Part shown: piece after piece, positions 13,929 through 20,319 of the stretch
How the letters are laid out: each line of letters opens with the position of its first letter
Numbering within the stretch: the first letter of the stretch is position 1
The notes under the pieces: generated by a model
Told to the model about the DNA's origin: nothing
The model's database searches: none
What the model saw: the letters and a program-made list of their open reading frames with translations, nothing else
Position numbers and translations under genes: made by a program
Assembly: GCA_004555245.1 (NCBI GenBank)
Contig: SFIS01000078.1
Coordinates: 1-20,319 of the forward strand
Source: Bacteroidales bacterium
GTDB taxonomy: Bacteria; Bacteroidota; Bacteroidia; Bacteroidales; Bacteroidaceae
Length of the DNA stretch: 20,319 nt
Direction of reading: 5' to 3'

Positions 13929-16900
13929 TCAGTGGGCCTCGAGCCAGTTGCTGCCCCATCCGAAGTCTGCGACGAGAGGCACGGAGAGAGGGTAGGCGTG
14001 TTCCATTTCGTGTATCACGATTTTCTCTACGATGTCTTTCTCCGAGGCAAGTACGGAGAAGTTGAGCTCGTCGTGAACCTGGAGTATCATCTTCGACTTG
14101 AGACCCTCCTGCTTGAAGCGGCGGTGTATGCGCACCATGGCGATTTTTATGATGTCCGCAGCCGTGCCTTGTATGGGTGCGTTGATGGCGTTACGCTCTG
14201 CGAAGCCACGCACGGTAGCGTTGCCGGAGTTGATGTCCGGAAGGTAGCGGCGGCGGTGAAGAAGGGTCTCGGCATAGCCTAAGCCCGCCGCTCTCTGCTT
14301 GGATAACTCCATGTATTCCTGAACTTTAGGGAAAGTCTTGAAGAATCCGTCCATCAGCGCGCGCGCCTCCTTGCGGTCGATCATGAGCGACTGGCTCAGT
14401 CCCCATGCCGAGATGCCGTATATGAGACCGAAGTTGGCGCGTTTAGCCTTCGTTCGCTCGTCGCGTGTGATGTCTTCTCGCGCCTTGCCATATACCGTCG
14501 CGGCCGTCGCGGCGTGGACATCATAGCCTTCGCGGAAGGCGCGGCACATCGCCTCGTCGCCGCTAAGGTGTGCCATGACACGCAGCTCTATCTGGCTGTA
14601 GTCGGCAGAGAAGAAAAGGTAATTGTCCTGTTTTTCCGCTTCGTCTGCCATCGCAAACAGACCGCCTTCAATGTCAGCCGTGCTGTCGCCGGCTATGAAA
14701 CAGCGGCGTATCTCTTTTCCGTCTTCGCCCCTGACCGGGATGTTCTGAAGGTTCGGGTCGCTTGACGACAGTCGTCCCGTCGCCGTGACACACTGGTTGA
14801 AAGAGGTGTGTATGTGTCCCGTAGATTTGTTCACGAGCTTAGGCAGGGCATCGACGTATGTGCCGACAAGTTTCTTCAAACCCCGGTAGTCCAGGATTTC
14901 AGCCACTATCTCATGCTCTCCGCGCAGCGAGGTCAGCACATCTTCTGATGTGACGTATTGTCCTGTCTTTGTGCGCTTTGGCTTCTCGATTATCTTCATC
15001 TCGCCGAAGAGGATGTCGCCGACCTGACGCGGCGAATTGATGTTGAACTCCTTTCCGGCAAGTGAGTAGATTCTCTGCTCGTGTTCTGACATACGTTGCG
15101 TGAAGAGGCGTGACACCTCGCGCAGGGCAGTGGTGTCGATGGCGACGCCGGTGAGTTCCATGTCTGCAAGCACCTCGACAAGAGGCATCTCGATGTCAGT
15201 GAAGAGTTGCCACAAGCCTTCCTGCTCATGAAGCCTCGGCTGAAGCACCTGCCACAGCTGAAGGGTGATGTCTGCATCCTCGCAGGCATAGTCGCGAATG
15301 TCGATAGGGTGGAGGTCTGCCATCGTCTTGCCTTTGGGCACGATGTCGTCGTAGTGTATGGTGCGGTAGCCGAGGAGTGTCTCCGCCATGTAGTCCATGT
15401 TGTGTCTGAGCTCCGGTTGAAGCAGATAATGGGCTATCATCGTGTCGAAGAGCTGCCCCTTCACTTTGACGCCGTATTTCGAGAGTACCTCGATGTCGTA
15501 CTTCATGTTCTGCCCGACCTTGGCAACGGCAGCGTTCTCAAGAACGGGACGCATTGCCTCTGCCACCTCGCGCATTTTTCCCGGCACCGAGACATACCAC
15601 GCCTCTCCAGCCGCAACGGCGAAGCTCATTCCCACGAGTTCTGCCTCGATGCTGCTCTTTGATGTCGTTTCGGTGTCAAAACATATAATTTCGTTTGTCA
15701 AGATTCTGTCACAAAGACGTGCAGTATCTTCCAATGTGTCAACAAGATAGTAAGAATGGGACACCGTTTCAAGGCTGTTTTCCTTGCGAAATTTTCCGTC
15801 TTCCGCTCCGTCGGTCGGAAATTTCGCGTTCTCGACGGTTTGAATTTTAGCGTCTGTTTTAGGTTTTTTAGACTTCTTTACATTTACATTAATTAACTCT
15901 TCTTCGCCAAACAGATTGCGTGTGACGATGACTTGTGCGTCGGCAGAGGCGGATAGGGTAGGGCGGGTTGAAGAGGAGGCGTCGTCAGCAGGAGTTTTTG
16001 AACCGAAGAGAGAAATGTCGTTGCCCGACGGTACAGTTCCGGCAGCGGCATTGGAATCACCGCCAAGAATTTTCTTTGCGAGAGTCCGGAACTCCAGTTC
16101 GTCGAAGATGGCAGAGAGTTTAGCGGCGTCCGGCTCCTGAAGTGTCATGCTCTCGAGGATTTTGTCGAAGTTCTGGCACACCTCTTCGATATCAGTGCGT
16201 ATGGTGGCGAGGAATTTCGACATCCTGATATCGTCAGCGTGGTCGGCCACCTTTCTGCCTATCGCACCTTTTATATCTTGCGCATGCGCGATAAGATTCT
16301 CGCACGACTGCCATTCGCTGATAAGTTTTATGGCTGTCTTTTCTCCTACGCCCGGGCATCCGGGGAAATTGTCGGCGCTGTCGCCCATGAGGGCGAGCAG
16401 GTCGATGACCTGAGACGGACTGCTGATATTGTATTTCTCGCAGATCTCTTTCTCTCCCAGAATATCGTAGCCGCCGCCGTGACGAGGCTTATACATTTTG
16501 ACGAGAGGTTTAACGAGCTGTCCGTAGTCTTTGTCCGGCGTGAGCATGAATGTCTCTATCCTGCTGTCATTTCCGCCCATTTCATCGGCAATTCCGTGTC
16601 GTGACGCCATGGTGGCGACGGCTCCGATGACATCGTCAGCCTCGTAGTTCTCAACCTGGAGGCACGGGATGTGCCACGCCGCGAGAATGTCCTTGATGAC
16701 CGGCACCGAACGGCGTATGTCCTCGGGAGTCTCGTCGCGCTGCGCCTTGTATTGTGGGAATGCCTCGTGGCGGAAAGTCTTGCCATGGTCGAAAGCCACA
16801 CCGAGGTAGTCGGGACGTTCTTTCGTTATCACCTCGTTAAGAGTGTTGACAAAGCCCAGCACCGCACTAGTGTTCATACCCTTGGAATTGATTCTCGGAG

Positions 16901-16967
16901 ATCGGATAAGGGCATAGTAGGAGCGATAGATGAGGGCGTAGGCGTCGAGAAGTAATAGCTTTTTCAT
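13929..16967 (-). CDS. polA: DNA polymerase I
   Basis: The 1012-residue repair and primer-removal polymerase has all three domains. The 5' nuclease (about 1-300) shows LLLDAYALIYRSYYA, ENYEADDVIGA, LTPDKDYGQL and GDSADNFPGCPGVGEKTA. The 3'-5' exonuclease keeps its DEDD residues (FDTET with D431 and E433, GQNMKYD, and YACEDAD), so proofreading looks intact, unlike Taq-type enzymes. The polymerase has DYSQIELR (D789), RTKAKRANFGLIYG of the fingers helix and VHDE (D966). The protein is longer than the usual 920-950 residues because of a low-complexity linker at about 315-410 between the nuclease domains; a palindrome in DNA lies inside it. The start at 16967 (MKKLLLLDAYA) matches the family; the frame is open 12 codons further upstream. 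No TAnnTTTG promoter was found before it. Confidence 0.97.
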   Translation of the reverse strand: MKKLLLLDAYALIYRSYYALIRSPRINSKGMNTSAVLGFVNTLNEVITKERPDYLGVAFDHGKTFRHEAFPQYKAQRDETPEDIRRSVPVIKDILAAWHIPCLQVENYEADDVIGAVATMASRHGIADEMGGNDSRIETFMLTPDKDYGQLVKPLVKMYKPRHGGGYDILGEKEICEKYNISSPSQVIDLLALMGDSADNFPGCPGVGEKTAIKLISEWQSCENLIAHAQDIKGAIGRKVADHADDIRMSKFLATIRTDIEEVCQNFDKILESMTLQEPDAAKLSAIFDELEFRTLAKKILGGDSNAAAGTVPSGNDISLFGSKTPADDASSSTRPTLSASADAQVIVTRNLFGEEELINVNVKKSKKPKTDAKIQTVENAKFPTDGAEDGKFRKENSLETVSHSYYLVDTLEDTARLCDRILTNEIICFDTETTSKSSIEAELVGMSFAVAAGEAWYVSVPGKMREVAEAMRPVLENAAVAKVGQNMKYDIEVLSKYGVKVKGQLFDTMIAHYLLQPELRHNMDYMAETLLGYRTIHYDDIVPKGKTMADLHPIDIRDYACEDADITLQLWQVLQPRLHEQEGLWQLFTDIEMPLVEVLADMELTGVAIDTTALREVSRLFTQRMSEHEQRIYSLAGKEFNINSPRQVGDILFGEMKIIEKPKRTKTGQYVTSEDVLTSLRGEHEIVAEILDYRGLKKLVGTYVDALPKLVNKSTGHIHTSFNQCVTATGRLSSSDPNLQNIPVRGEDGKEIRRCFIAGDSTADIEGGLFAMADEAEKQDNYLFFSADYSQIELRVMAHLSGDEAMCRAFREGYDVHAATAATVYGKAREDITRDERTKAKRANFGLIYGISAWGLSQSLMIDRKEARALMDGFFKTFPKVQEYMELSKQRAAGLGYAETLLHRRRYLPDINSGNATVRGFAERNAINAPIQGTAADIIKIAMVRIHRRFKQEGLKSKMILQVHDELNFSVLASEKDIVEKIVIHEMEHAYPLSVPLVADFGWGSNWLEAH
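15786..15827. repeat. Palindrome inside the polA linker
   Basis: GCGAAATTTTCCG (15786-15798) and CGGAAATTTCGC (15816-15827) are inverted repeats with one extra base, separated by 17 bp. They encode about residues 381-394 of the low-complexity linker between the 5' nuclease and 3'-5' exonuclease domains, where an in-frame insertion would be tolerated. Confidence 0.7.
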
Positions 16968-17309
16968 TATTATAAGGTATATGCTTTTTATGCTGCTGCG
17001 CATTATTTGTCATGCGTCTGCGTATGTAATACAAAGTCTGAATACATACGTTTTAAGCATGAAATGCGCTTTGTTGATAAAATTTTTTGTAAAAGTACAC
17101 AAAAGTTTTCATAAATCCCAATATTTTTCTTAATTTTGTGCGAAAATATGATTTTGTAACTTTCAATTCTTTATCAACTACATCTTCCGATGCTTCTCGT
17201 CCGGTGTTGCAGTGTTAGTTCTGCTTCGAAACAACGTGAGGAAAAGGGTAGGGGAGAGCAGGTTACCATATCCTATTTTTCTTGTTGATATAACTTTATA
17301 ATACTCCCT
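16968..17309. other. Divergent intergenic region between polA and the prenyl synthase gene
   Basis: The 342-bp gap is AT-rich. It contains an inverted repeat CGTATGTA (17021-17028) and TACATACG (17043-17050) with a 14-bp spacer, located 54-83 bases upstream of polA and possibly an operator. A TAATTTTG promoter motif faces right at 17131. The long leader between about 17145 and 17309 shows no RNA family or small gene that I can recognise. Confidence 0.5.
17131..17138 (+). promoter_or_regulatory. Possible -7 promoter motif of the prenyl synthase gene
   Basis: TAATTTTG matches TAnnTTTG, but no -33 TTTG is at the right distance, and the implied leader of about 165 bases is long. Treat as tentative. 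Confidence 0.35.
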
Positions 17310-18368
17310 ATGAAGGATATCCTGTCAGAAATAACCCATCCTGTAGCGAAAGAGATGAAGCAGTTTGCCGAGATTTTCTCAACTGCACTTTCATCTACTG
17401 ACGGTCTGCTCAACCAGATGTTGCAACACATCATGCAGCGGGGCGGCAAACGTATGCGGCCGCTGCTGACGCTGCTTGTCGCCAAGTCTGAATATCTGAA
17501 GCAGCACGGTGCTTTGTACCGAGATTTCATGCAGGTGAAGTCGGTGTTGACCGGCGATGACAAGCCTCTGATGTTCAAGGCGTTGCATGCAGCATGCTCG
17601 CTTGAGTTGTTGCATACCGCCAGTCTTGTTCACGACGATGTCGTTGACGAGGCTGACGAACGTCGCGGACAGGCTTCTGTCAACGCCTCTTTCAACAACC
17701 GCCTTGCTGTTCTCGTAGGCGATTACATTCTCTCGACAGCACTGATGGAGATAGCGAAATGCAACGAGCCGCGCATGACAGAAGCGCTCGCACGTCTCGG
17801 ACAGACCTTGTCGAGAGGTGAGGTGGCACAGCAGCAGAATATCTCGACGAAAGACTTCTCCATAGACAACTATTATGACGTGATATCCAAGAAGACCGCA
17901 TCGCTCTTCGAGGCGTGCTGCTATCTCGGTGCGTATGCTGCCGGAGCGACGGAGGAGGACATCGTGAAAGCGTGTCATTTCGGTCATAACATAGGCATCA
18001 TCTTCCAGATCAGAGACGATATTTTCGACTATTCAGACTCGAAAAAAATAGGTAAACCTACGGGTATCGACATGCGTGAAGGAAAGCTGACACTCCCCGT
18101 GCTTTTTGTACTGAACGACAGGGAGAACGCCTGTCCGCAGGAGATGACTGACATCGCATACAAGATAAAGTCCGGCGACGCAACGGAAGACGAGATTGAG
18201 CGCCTCATAGCTTATACGATAGAACACGGAGGAATAAATTTCGCACGTCATGCCATGGATGAATATTATGCGAAAGCCATAGCATACGTCAACGAAGATG
18301 TCAGGGACGAGAAGGTTAAGAATGCCCTGAAGACCTATCTCGACTATGTAATCGGACGCGACGTGTAA
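17310..18368 (+). CDS. Polyprenyl diphosphate synthase (trans, probably long-chain)
   Basis: The 352-residue enzyme condenses isopentenyl diphosphate with allylic diphosphates. Motifs in order: GGKRMRP at 45-51, the first aspartate-rich motif in LVHDDVVDEADERRG (D109, D110, D113), GDYILSTA at 137-144, and the second in FQIRDDIFDY (D236, D237, D240), followed by KIGKPTGID and EGKLTLPV. Small residues just before the first motif (A104, S105) suggest a long product, consistent with a menaquinone side chain, but this is inference. An extra segment of roughly 20 residues (about 62-90) is inserted after GGKRMRPLLTLLVAK compared with typical members of about 325 residues. It follows a long divergent gap from polA; the lipoprotein gene lies 77 bases downstream. 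Confidence 0.93.
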   Translation: MKDILSEITHPVAKEMKQFAEIFSTALSSTDGLLNQMLQHIMQRGGKRMRPLLTLLVAKSEYLKQHGALYRDFMQVKSVLTGDDKPLMFKALHAACSLELLHTASLVHDDVVDEADERRGQASVNASFNNRLAVLVGDYILSTALMEIAKCNEPRMTEALARLGQTLSRGEVAQQQNISTKDFSIDNYYDVISKKTASLFEACCYLGAYAAGATEEDIVKACHFGHNIGIIFQIRDDIFDYSDSKKIGKPTGIDMREGKLTLPVLFVLNDRENACPQEMTDIAYKIKSGDATEDEIERLIAYTIEHGGINFARHAMDEYYAKAIAYVNEDVRDEKVKNALKTYLDYVIGRDV

Positions 18369-18445
18369 TAAGTTAAACGTCTGAAAACCACTTTATTATA
18401 AACTATAAATTACCAACTGTCATTAACAAAAAAACAACTCAGACA

Positions 18446-18868
18446 ATGAAAAAGCATCTGTTTACATTTCTTGCTTGCTTGTTGACACTCTCATTTGCAA
18501 GCTGCACCACCGAAGAAGAGATTGACAGCATAATCTTCATCTCACGCTCGTTCGAATACTCTAAGGTTTCATCAACTGAGATCACTGGCACGGTGACTGC
18601 CAAAGAGATTGACGACATCGTTTACGAAGAGTTCTACAAGGGACAGGAGATGTTATCAAGCAACAACATCATCCTTCGCGCACAGTCGAAAGAAAGCAAT
18701 GTGGCAAAAACAGCCAAGGAAATTGGCGATCGCATAGAGTCGAAACTGAACCAGAAATTCGGCAAGCCAATCGACCTCACCTCTGACTATAGAGCCTTGT
18801 CCTACACCATCTCATATACGTATGATTCATCAACGGCCAAGGAAGCGGTCAAGATAGTCATCCGATAG
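18446..18868 (+). CDS. Small lipoprotein with Bacteroidetes surface-export signal
   Basis: The 140-residue precursor has a typical lipoprotein signal peptide: MKKH, a hydrophobic core, and the lipobox FASC ending at C20. After the cysteine comes TTEEEIDS; acidic residues there resemble the lipoprotein export signal that sends Bacteroidetes lipoproteins to the outer face of the outer membrane. The mature part (120 residues) is hydrophilic with a predicted mix of strands and helices (VSSTEITGTVTAKEIDDI, then AKEIGDRIESKLNQKFG and LSYTISYTYDSS) and no family I recognise. The A-rich leader just before 18446 is typical of Bacteroidetes starts. No promoter motif of its own is seen, so readthrough from the prenyl synthase gene is possible. 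Lgt in this window would be its first processing enzyme. Confidence 0.8.
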   Translation: MKKHLFTFLACLLTLSFASCTTEEEIDSIIFISRSFEYSKVSSTEITGTVTAKEIDDIVYEEFYKGQEMLSSNNIILRAQSKESNVAKTAKEIGDRIESKLNQKFGKPIDLTSDYRALSYTISYTYDSSTAKEAVKIVIR

Positions 18869-18956
18869 GGTAGGGCGAACGTCTTAAGACGTGCTTACGT
18901 GCTTTTTCGAGACGATATTTCACCCAAAAGAAATTGCTTTTGAGGAGGTTGAAAAC

Positions 18957-18991
18957 AAGTGTGGTGGTAATAATACTATCCACACTTTTTT
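18957..18991 (+). terminator. Rho-independent terminator after the lipoprotein gene
   Basis: AAGTGTGG (18957-18964) pairs with CCACACTT (18980-18987) around a 15-base loop and is followed by TTTT. It lies about 90 bases after the lipoprotein stop. Confidence 0.7.
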
Positions 18992-19029
18992 ATGTCTCTG
19001 ACGGCAAGAAAAACACCCAAAATGACATA

Positions 19030-19076
19030 TCCGGGACAGGCGAATGTGATTCGCCAATCCCGGACATGTTTTGTTT
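19030..19076. terminator. Two-part GC hairpin, terminator or REP-like element
   Basis: TCCGGGA (19030-19036) pairs with TCCCGGA (19058-19064), and inside it GGCGAAT (19039-19045) pairs with ATTCGCC (19049-19055) over a 3-base loop, with CA and AA bulges between the stems. A T-rich tail follows on the plus strand. Two hairpins in tandem in this gap may serve the two convergent units. Confidence 0.6.
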
Positions 19077-19134
19077 TGTGGAATAGTGTGTCAGGACATG
19101 ACGGCTGCACACACTTTTTTTGCCGGTGAACATT

Positions 19135-19222
19135 TCAGTGTGGTCGCGTTGTCCCTTCAGTGTGATCGTGTTGTCTGCTCAGCATGGCCACGTTGACCCT
19201 ATAGTGTGGTCAAGTTGTCTGC
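19135..19222. repeat. Four tandem imperfect 22-bp repeats
   Basis: Units at 19135-19156, 19157-19178, 19179-19200 and 19201-19222 share the pattern AGTGTGGTC..GTTGTC. Units 1 and 3 end in CCCT and units 2 and 4 end in CTGC, so the array may have grown by duplication of a 44-bp pair. It lies just outside the deoC stop (19232). Confidence 0.8.
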
Positions 19223-19231
19223 TCGTGACGG

Positions 19232-20119
19232 TCAGAAATATTTCACCTCTTCGCCCAGCAGTTCGCTCATGATGAGGTTTGTCAGTCGTGATGTTCCGTA
19301 GCGCAGATAGTCGCTGTTGAGCCATTCTTCGCCCAGCACCTCTTTCACTATCGTGTAGTAAGCCACCGCGTCGCGCACTGTGTTGATGCCTCCGGCAGGC
19401 TTCAGACCGATGCGGATGCCGGTCTTCTCGAAATATTCCTTTATTGCGCGGCACATGATATAAGCCGCCTCGGGCGTTGCGCTGACCTTCTCCTTGCCCG
19501 TGCTTGTCTTGATGAAATCCGCTCCAGAATACATTGCGAGCATCGCCGCGAGCTTTATGTCGCTGCCGTTTCTGAGGCATCCCGTCTCGAGAATGACTTT
19601 CAGGATTCTGTCGCGGCACGCCTCTTTCAGTTCGCTTATCTCCTCTACGACGCTCTCATAGTCTCCGTCGAGGAATCTCCCTACCGAGAGCACGATGTCG
19701 ATGTCAGTTGCTCCGTCGGCAACGGCGAGCGATGTCTCCGCCACCTTCACCTCGAGTCTTGCCTGAGATGATGGGAATGATCCGCTGACGCAGGTCAGTC
19801 CGGTTCCTTCGACTGTCAGCGTGTTCTTCACAGCCTCTGCAAAGCAAGGATAGACGCAGATGGTGGCAAAGGGCGGCAGTTCGGGGTGTTCGTCCTCGAG
19901 ACGGTTGACTTTCTCTGTCATGGCGATGACAGAGCGTTCGCAGTCAGTGTTTTTCAGCGTCGTCAGTTCGATTCCGCTCATGATGGTCCTATAGACCTCC
20001 TTGTTCATGTTCTCTTCGAGATGTGCGTCGAGCAGTTCTTTCACCTCTTTGGCGACGGCTGCGTCGTCAACGTTGAAGTCATACATGCCGATGACTTCGT
20101 CAATCTTGTTTTTTGTCAT
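19232..20119 (-). CDS. deoC: Deoxyribose-phosphate aldolase
   Basis: The 295-residue class I aldolase splits 2-deoxyribose 5-phosphate into glyceraldehyde 3-phosphate and acetaldehyde in deoxynucleoside breakdown. The Schiff-base lysine is K204 in DFIKTSTGKE, the second catalytic lysine is K240 in IGLKPAGGI, and the aspartate is D141 in TDIDIVLSVG. An extra N-terminal helical region (about residues 1-50) precedes TTLKNTDCERSV, as in the longer E. coli-like class. The start at 20119 (MTKNKIDEVIGMY) is preferred to the open frame reaching 20191, whose extra codons lack family similarity. The promoter motif at 20215-20222 gives a leader of about 90 bases. It is the only deo gene visible in the window. 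Confidence 0.95.
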   Translation of the reverse strand: MTKNKIDEVIGMYDFNVDDAAVAKEVKELLDAHLEENMNKEVYRTIMSGIELTTLKNTDCERSVIAMTEKVNRLEDEHPELPPFATICVYPCFAEAVKNTLTVEGTGLTCVSGSFPSSQARLEVKVAETSLAVADGATDIDIVLSVGRFLDGDYESVVEEISELKEACRDRILKVILETGCLRNGSDIKLAAMLAMYSGADFIKTSTGKEKVSATPEAAYIMCRAIKEYFEKTGIRIGLKPAGGINTVRDAVAYYTIVKEVLGEEWLNSDYLRYGTSRLTNLIMSELLGEEVKYF

Positions 20120-20176
20120 GATATGAATGGATTTTTTAGGGTGATTCAATATGTCATTATATGCAGTTTGGTTGCT

Positions 20177-20219
20177 TAAGTAGGTGTGCAAAATTCTTTT
20201 TATAAGTAGGTGTGCAAAA
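20177..20219. repeat. Direct repeat in the deoC upstream region
   Basis: TAAGTAGGTGTGCAAAA occurs at 20177-20193 and again at 20203-20219, with a 26-bp period and similar T-rich bases after each copy. The right copy contributes to the -7 promoter motif. Confidence 0.75.
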
Positions 20220-20222
20220 GTA
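20215..20222 (-). promoter_or_regulatory. -7 promoter motif of deoC
   Basis: Plus-strand CAAAAGTA reads TACTTTTG on the minus strand, matching TAnnTTTG. No -33 TTTG is seen. The rest of 20223-20319 holds nothing recognisable. Confidence 0.5.
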
Positions 20223-20319
20223 TTTTTATAATGATTGTATTGATTAGTGATGCATAATCAGTATGTGACATAAAGGAGTGTAGTGAATCCTACTCGACTG
20301 TTGTCACTTGCTGATAATG

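Larger units (their letters stand above)
18869..19231. other. Repeat-rich convergent intergenic region (363 bp)
   Basis: The gap between the lipoprotein gene and deoC holds no recognisable gene. It contains a perfect 14-bp palindrome ACGTCTTAAGACGT at 18879-18892, a terminator at 18957-18991, a long hairpin at 19030-19064 and four 22-bp tandem repeats at 19135-19222. Confidence 0.7.

Noticed and set aside
15952..15965. GATAGGGTAGGGCG shared with 18864-18877
   Set aside because: One 14-bp match between two places is about what is expected by chance in a 20-kb window.
17139..17309. Riboswitch or structured leader before the prenyl synthase gene
   Set aside because: The leader is long, but no known riboswitch motif or convincing stem set could be seen by eye.

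Overview
The window looks like chromosomal DNA of a Bacteroidales bacterium, most likely Prevotella or a close relative. The evidence is the Bacteroidetes promoter signature (TAnnTTTG near -7, sometimes with TTTG 19-20 bp upstream) before most transcription units, an HU-like protein of the Bacteroidetes type, a lipoprotein with acidic residues right after the lipobox cysteine, and the gene neighbourhood rbfA-LolC/E permease. Assignment below phylum rests on general familiarity, not on a search.

Layout. Positions 1-835 hold a decayed AbiE type IV toxin-antitoxin module on the minus strand: the antitoxin lacks its N-terminal DNA-binding part and the toxin is cut to 39 codons. Positions 836-1507 carry no gene but are highly structured: an AT-rich block, an extremely G-rich strand, five TTWTNCACA DnaA-box matches within 102 bp, nested GC hairpins, and six 22-bp units carrying TTGACTAT in direct or inverted orientation. 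This has the anatomy of a replication origin. A small M15 peptidase gene follows (1508-2029), convergent with a ychF-lgt pair (minus, 2080-4071). An unrecognised 142-residue protein (4396-4824) is convergent with a three-gene minus cluster: a ProX/YbaK-like deacylase, a low-molecular-weight protein-tyrosine phosphatase and a cation diffusion facilitator. A nine-copy 9-bp repeat separates the deacylase from the phosphatase gene.

Positions 7006-11059 hold a plus-strand operon with a textbook promoter: a beta-keto acid cleavage enzyme (BKACE/DUF849), an anion:cation symporter-like MFS permease, a DUF1537 four-carbon-acid kinase, and an Asp/Glu-racemase-fold protein that keeps only one of the two usual catalytic cysteines. 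Together they look like uptake and breakdown of a small carboxylic or sugar acid; I do not know a described pathway with exactly this set. The HU-like gene follows with its own promoter and a strong terminator, then a mosaic of intergenic palindromic repeats.

Positions 12138-16967 (minus) carry polA, then rbfA and a FtsX/LolC-E permease. Plus-strand genes follow for a long-chain polyprenyl diphosphate synthase (17310-18368) and a small lipoprotein (18446-18868). The 363-bp gap before deoC (minus, 19232-20119) contains a palindrome, two hairpins and four tandem 22-bp repeats.

The strongest candidates for new biology are the origin-like region at about 836-1333 and the BKACE/DUF1537/one-cysteine racemase-fold operon. 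No rRNA, tRNA, CRISPR array or intact insertion sequence was seen.
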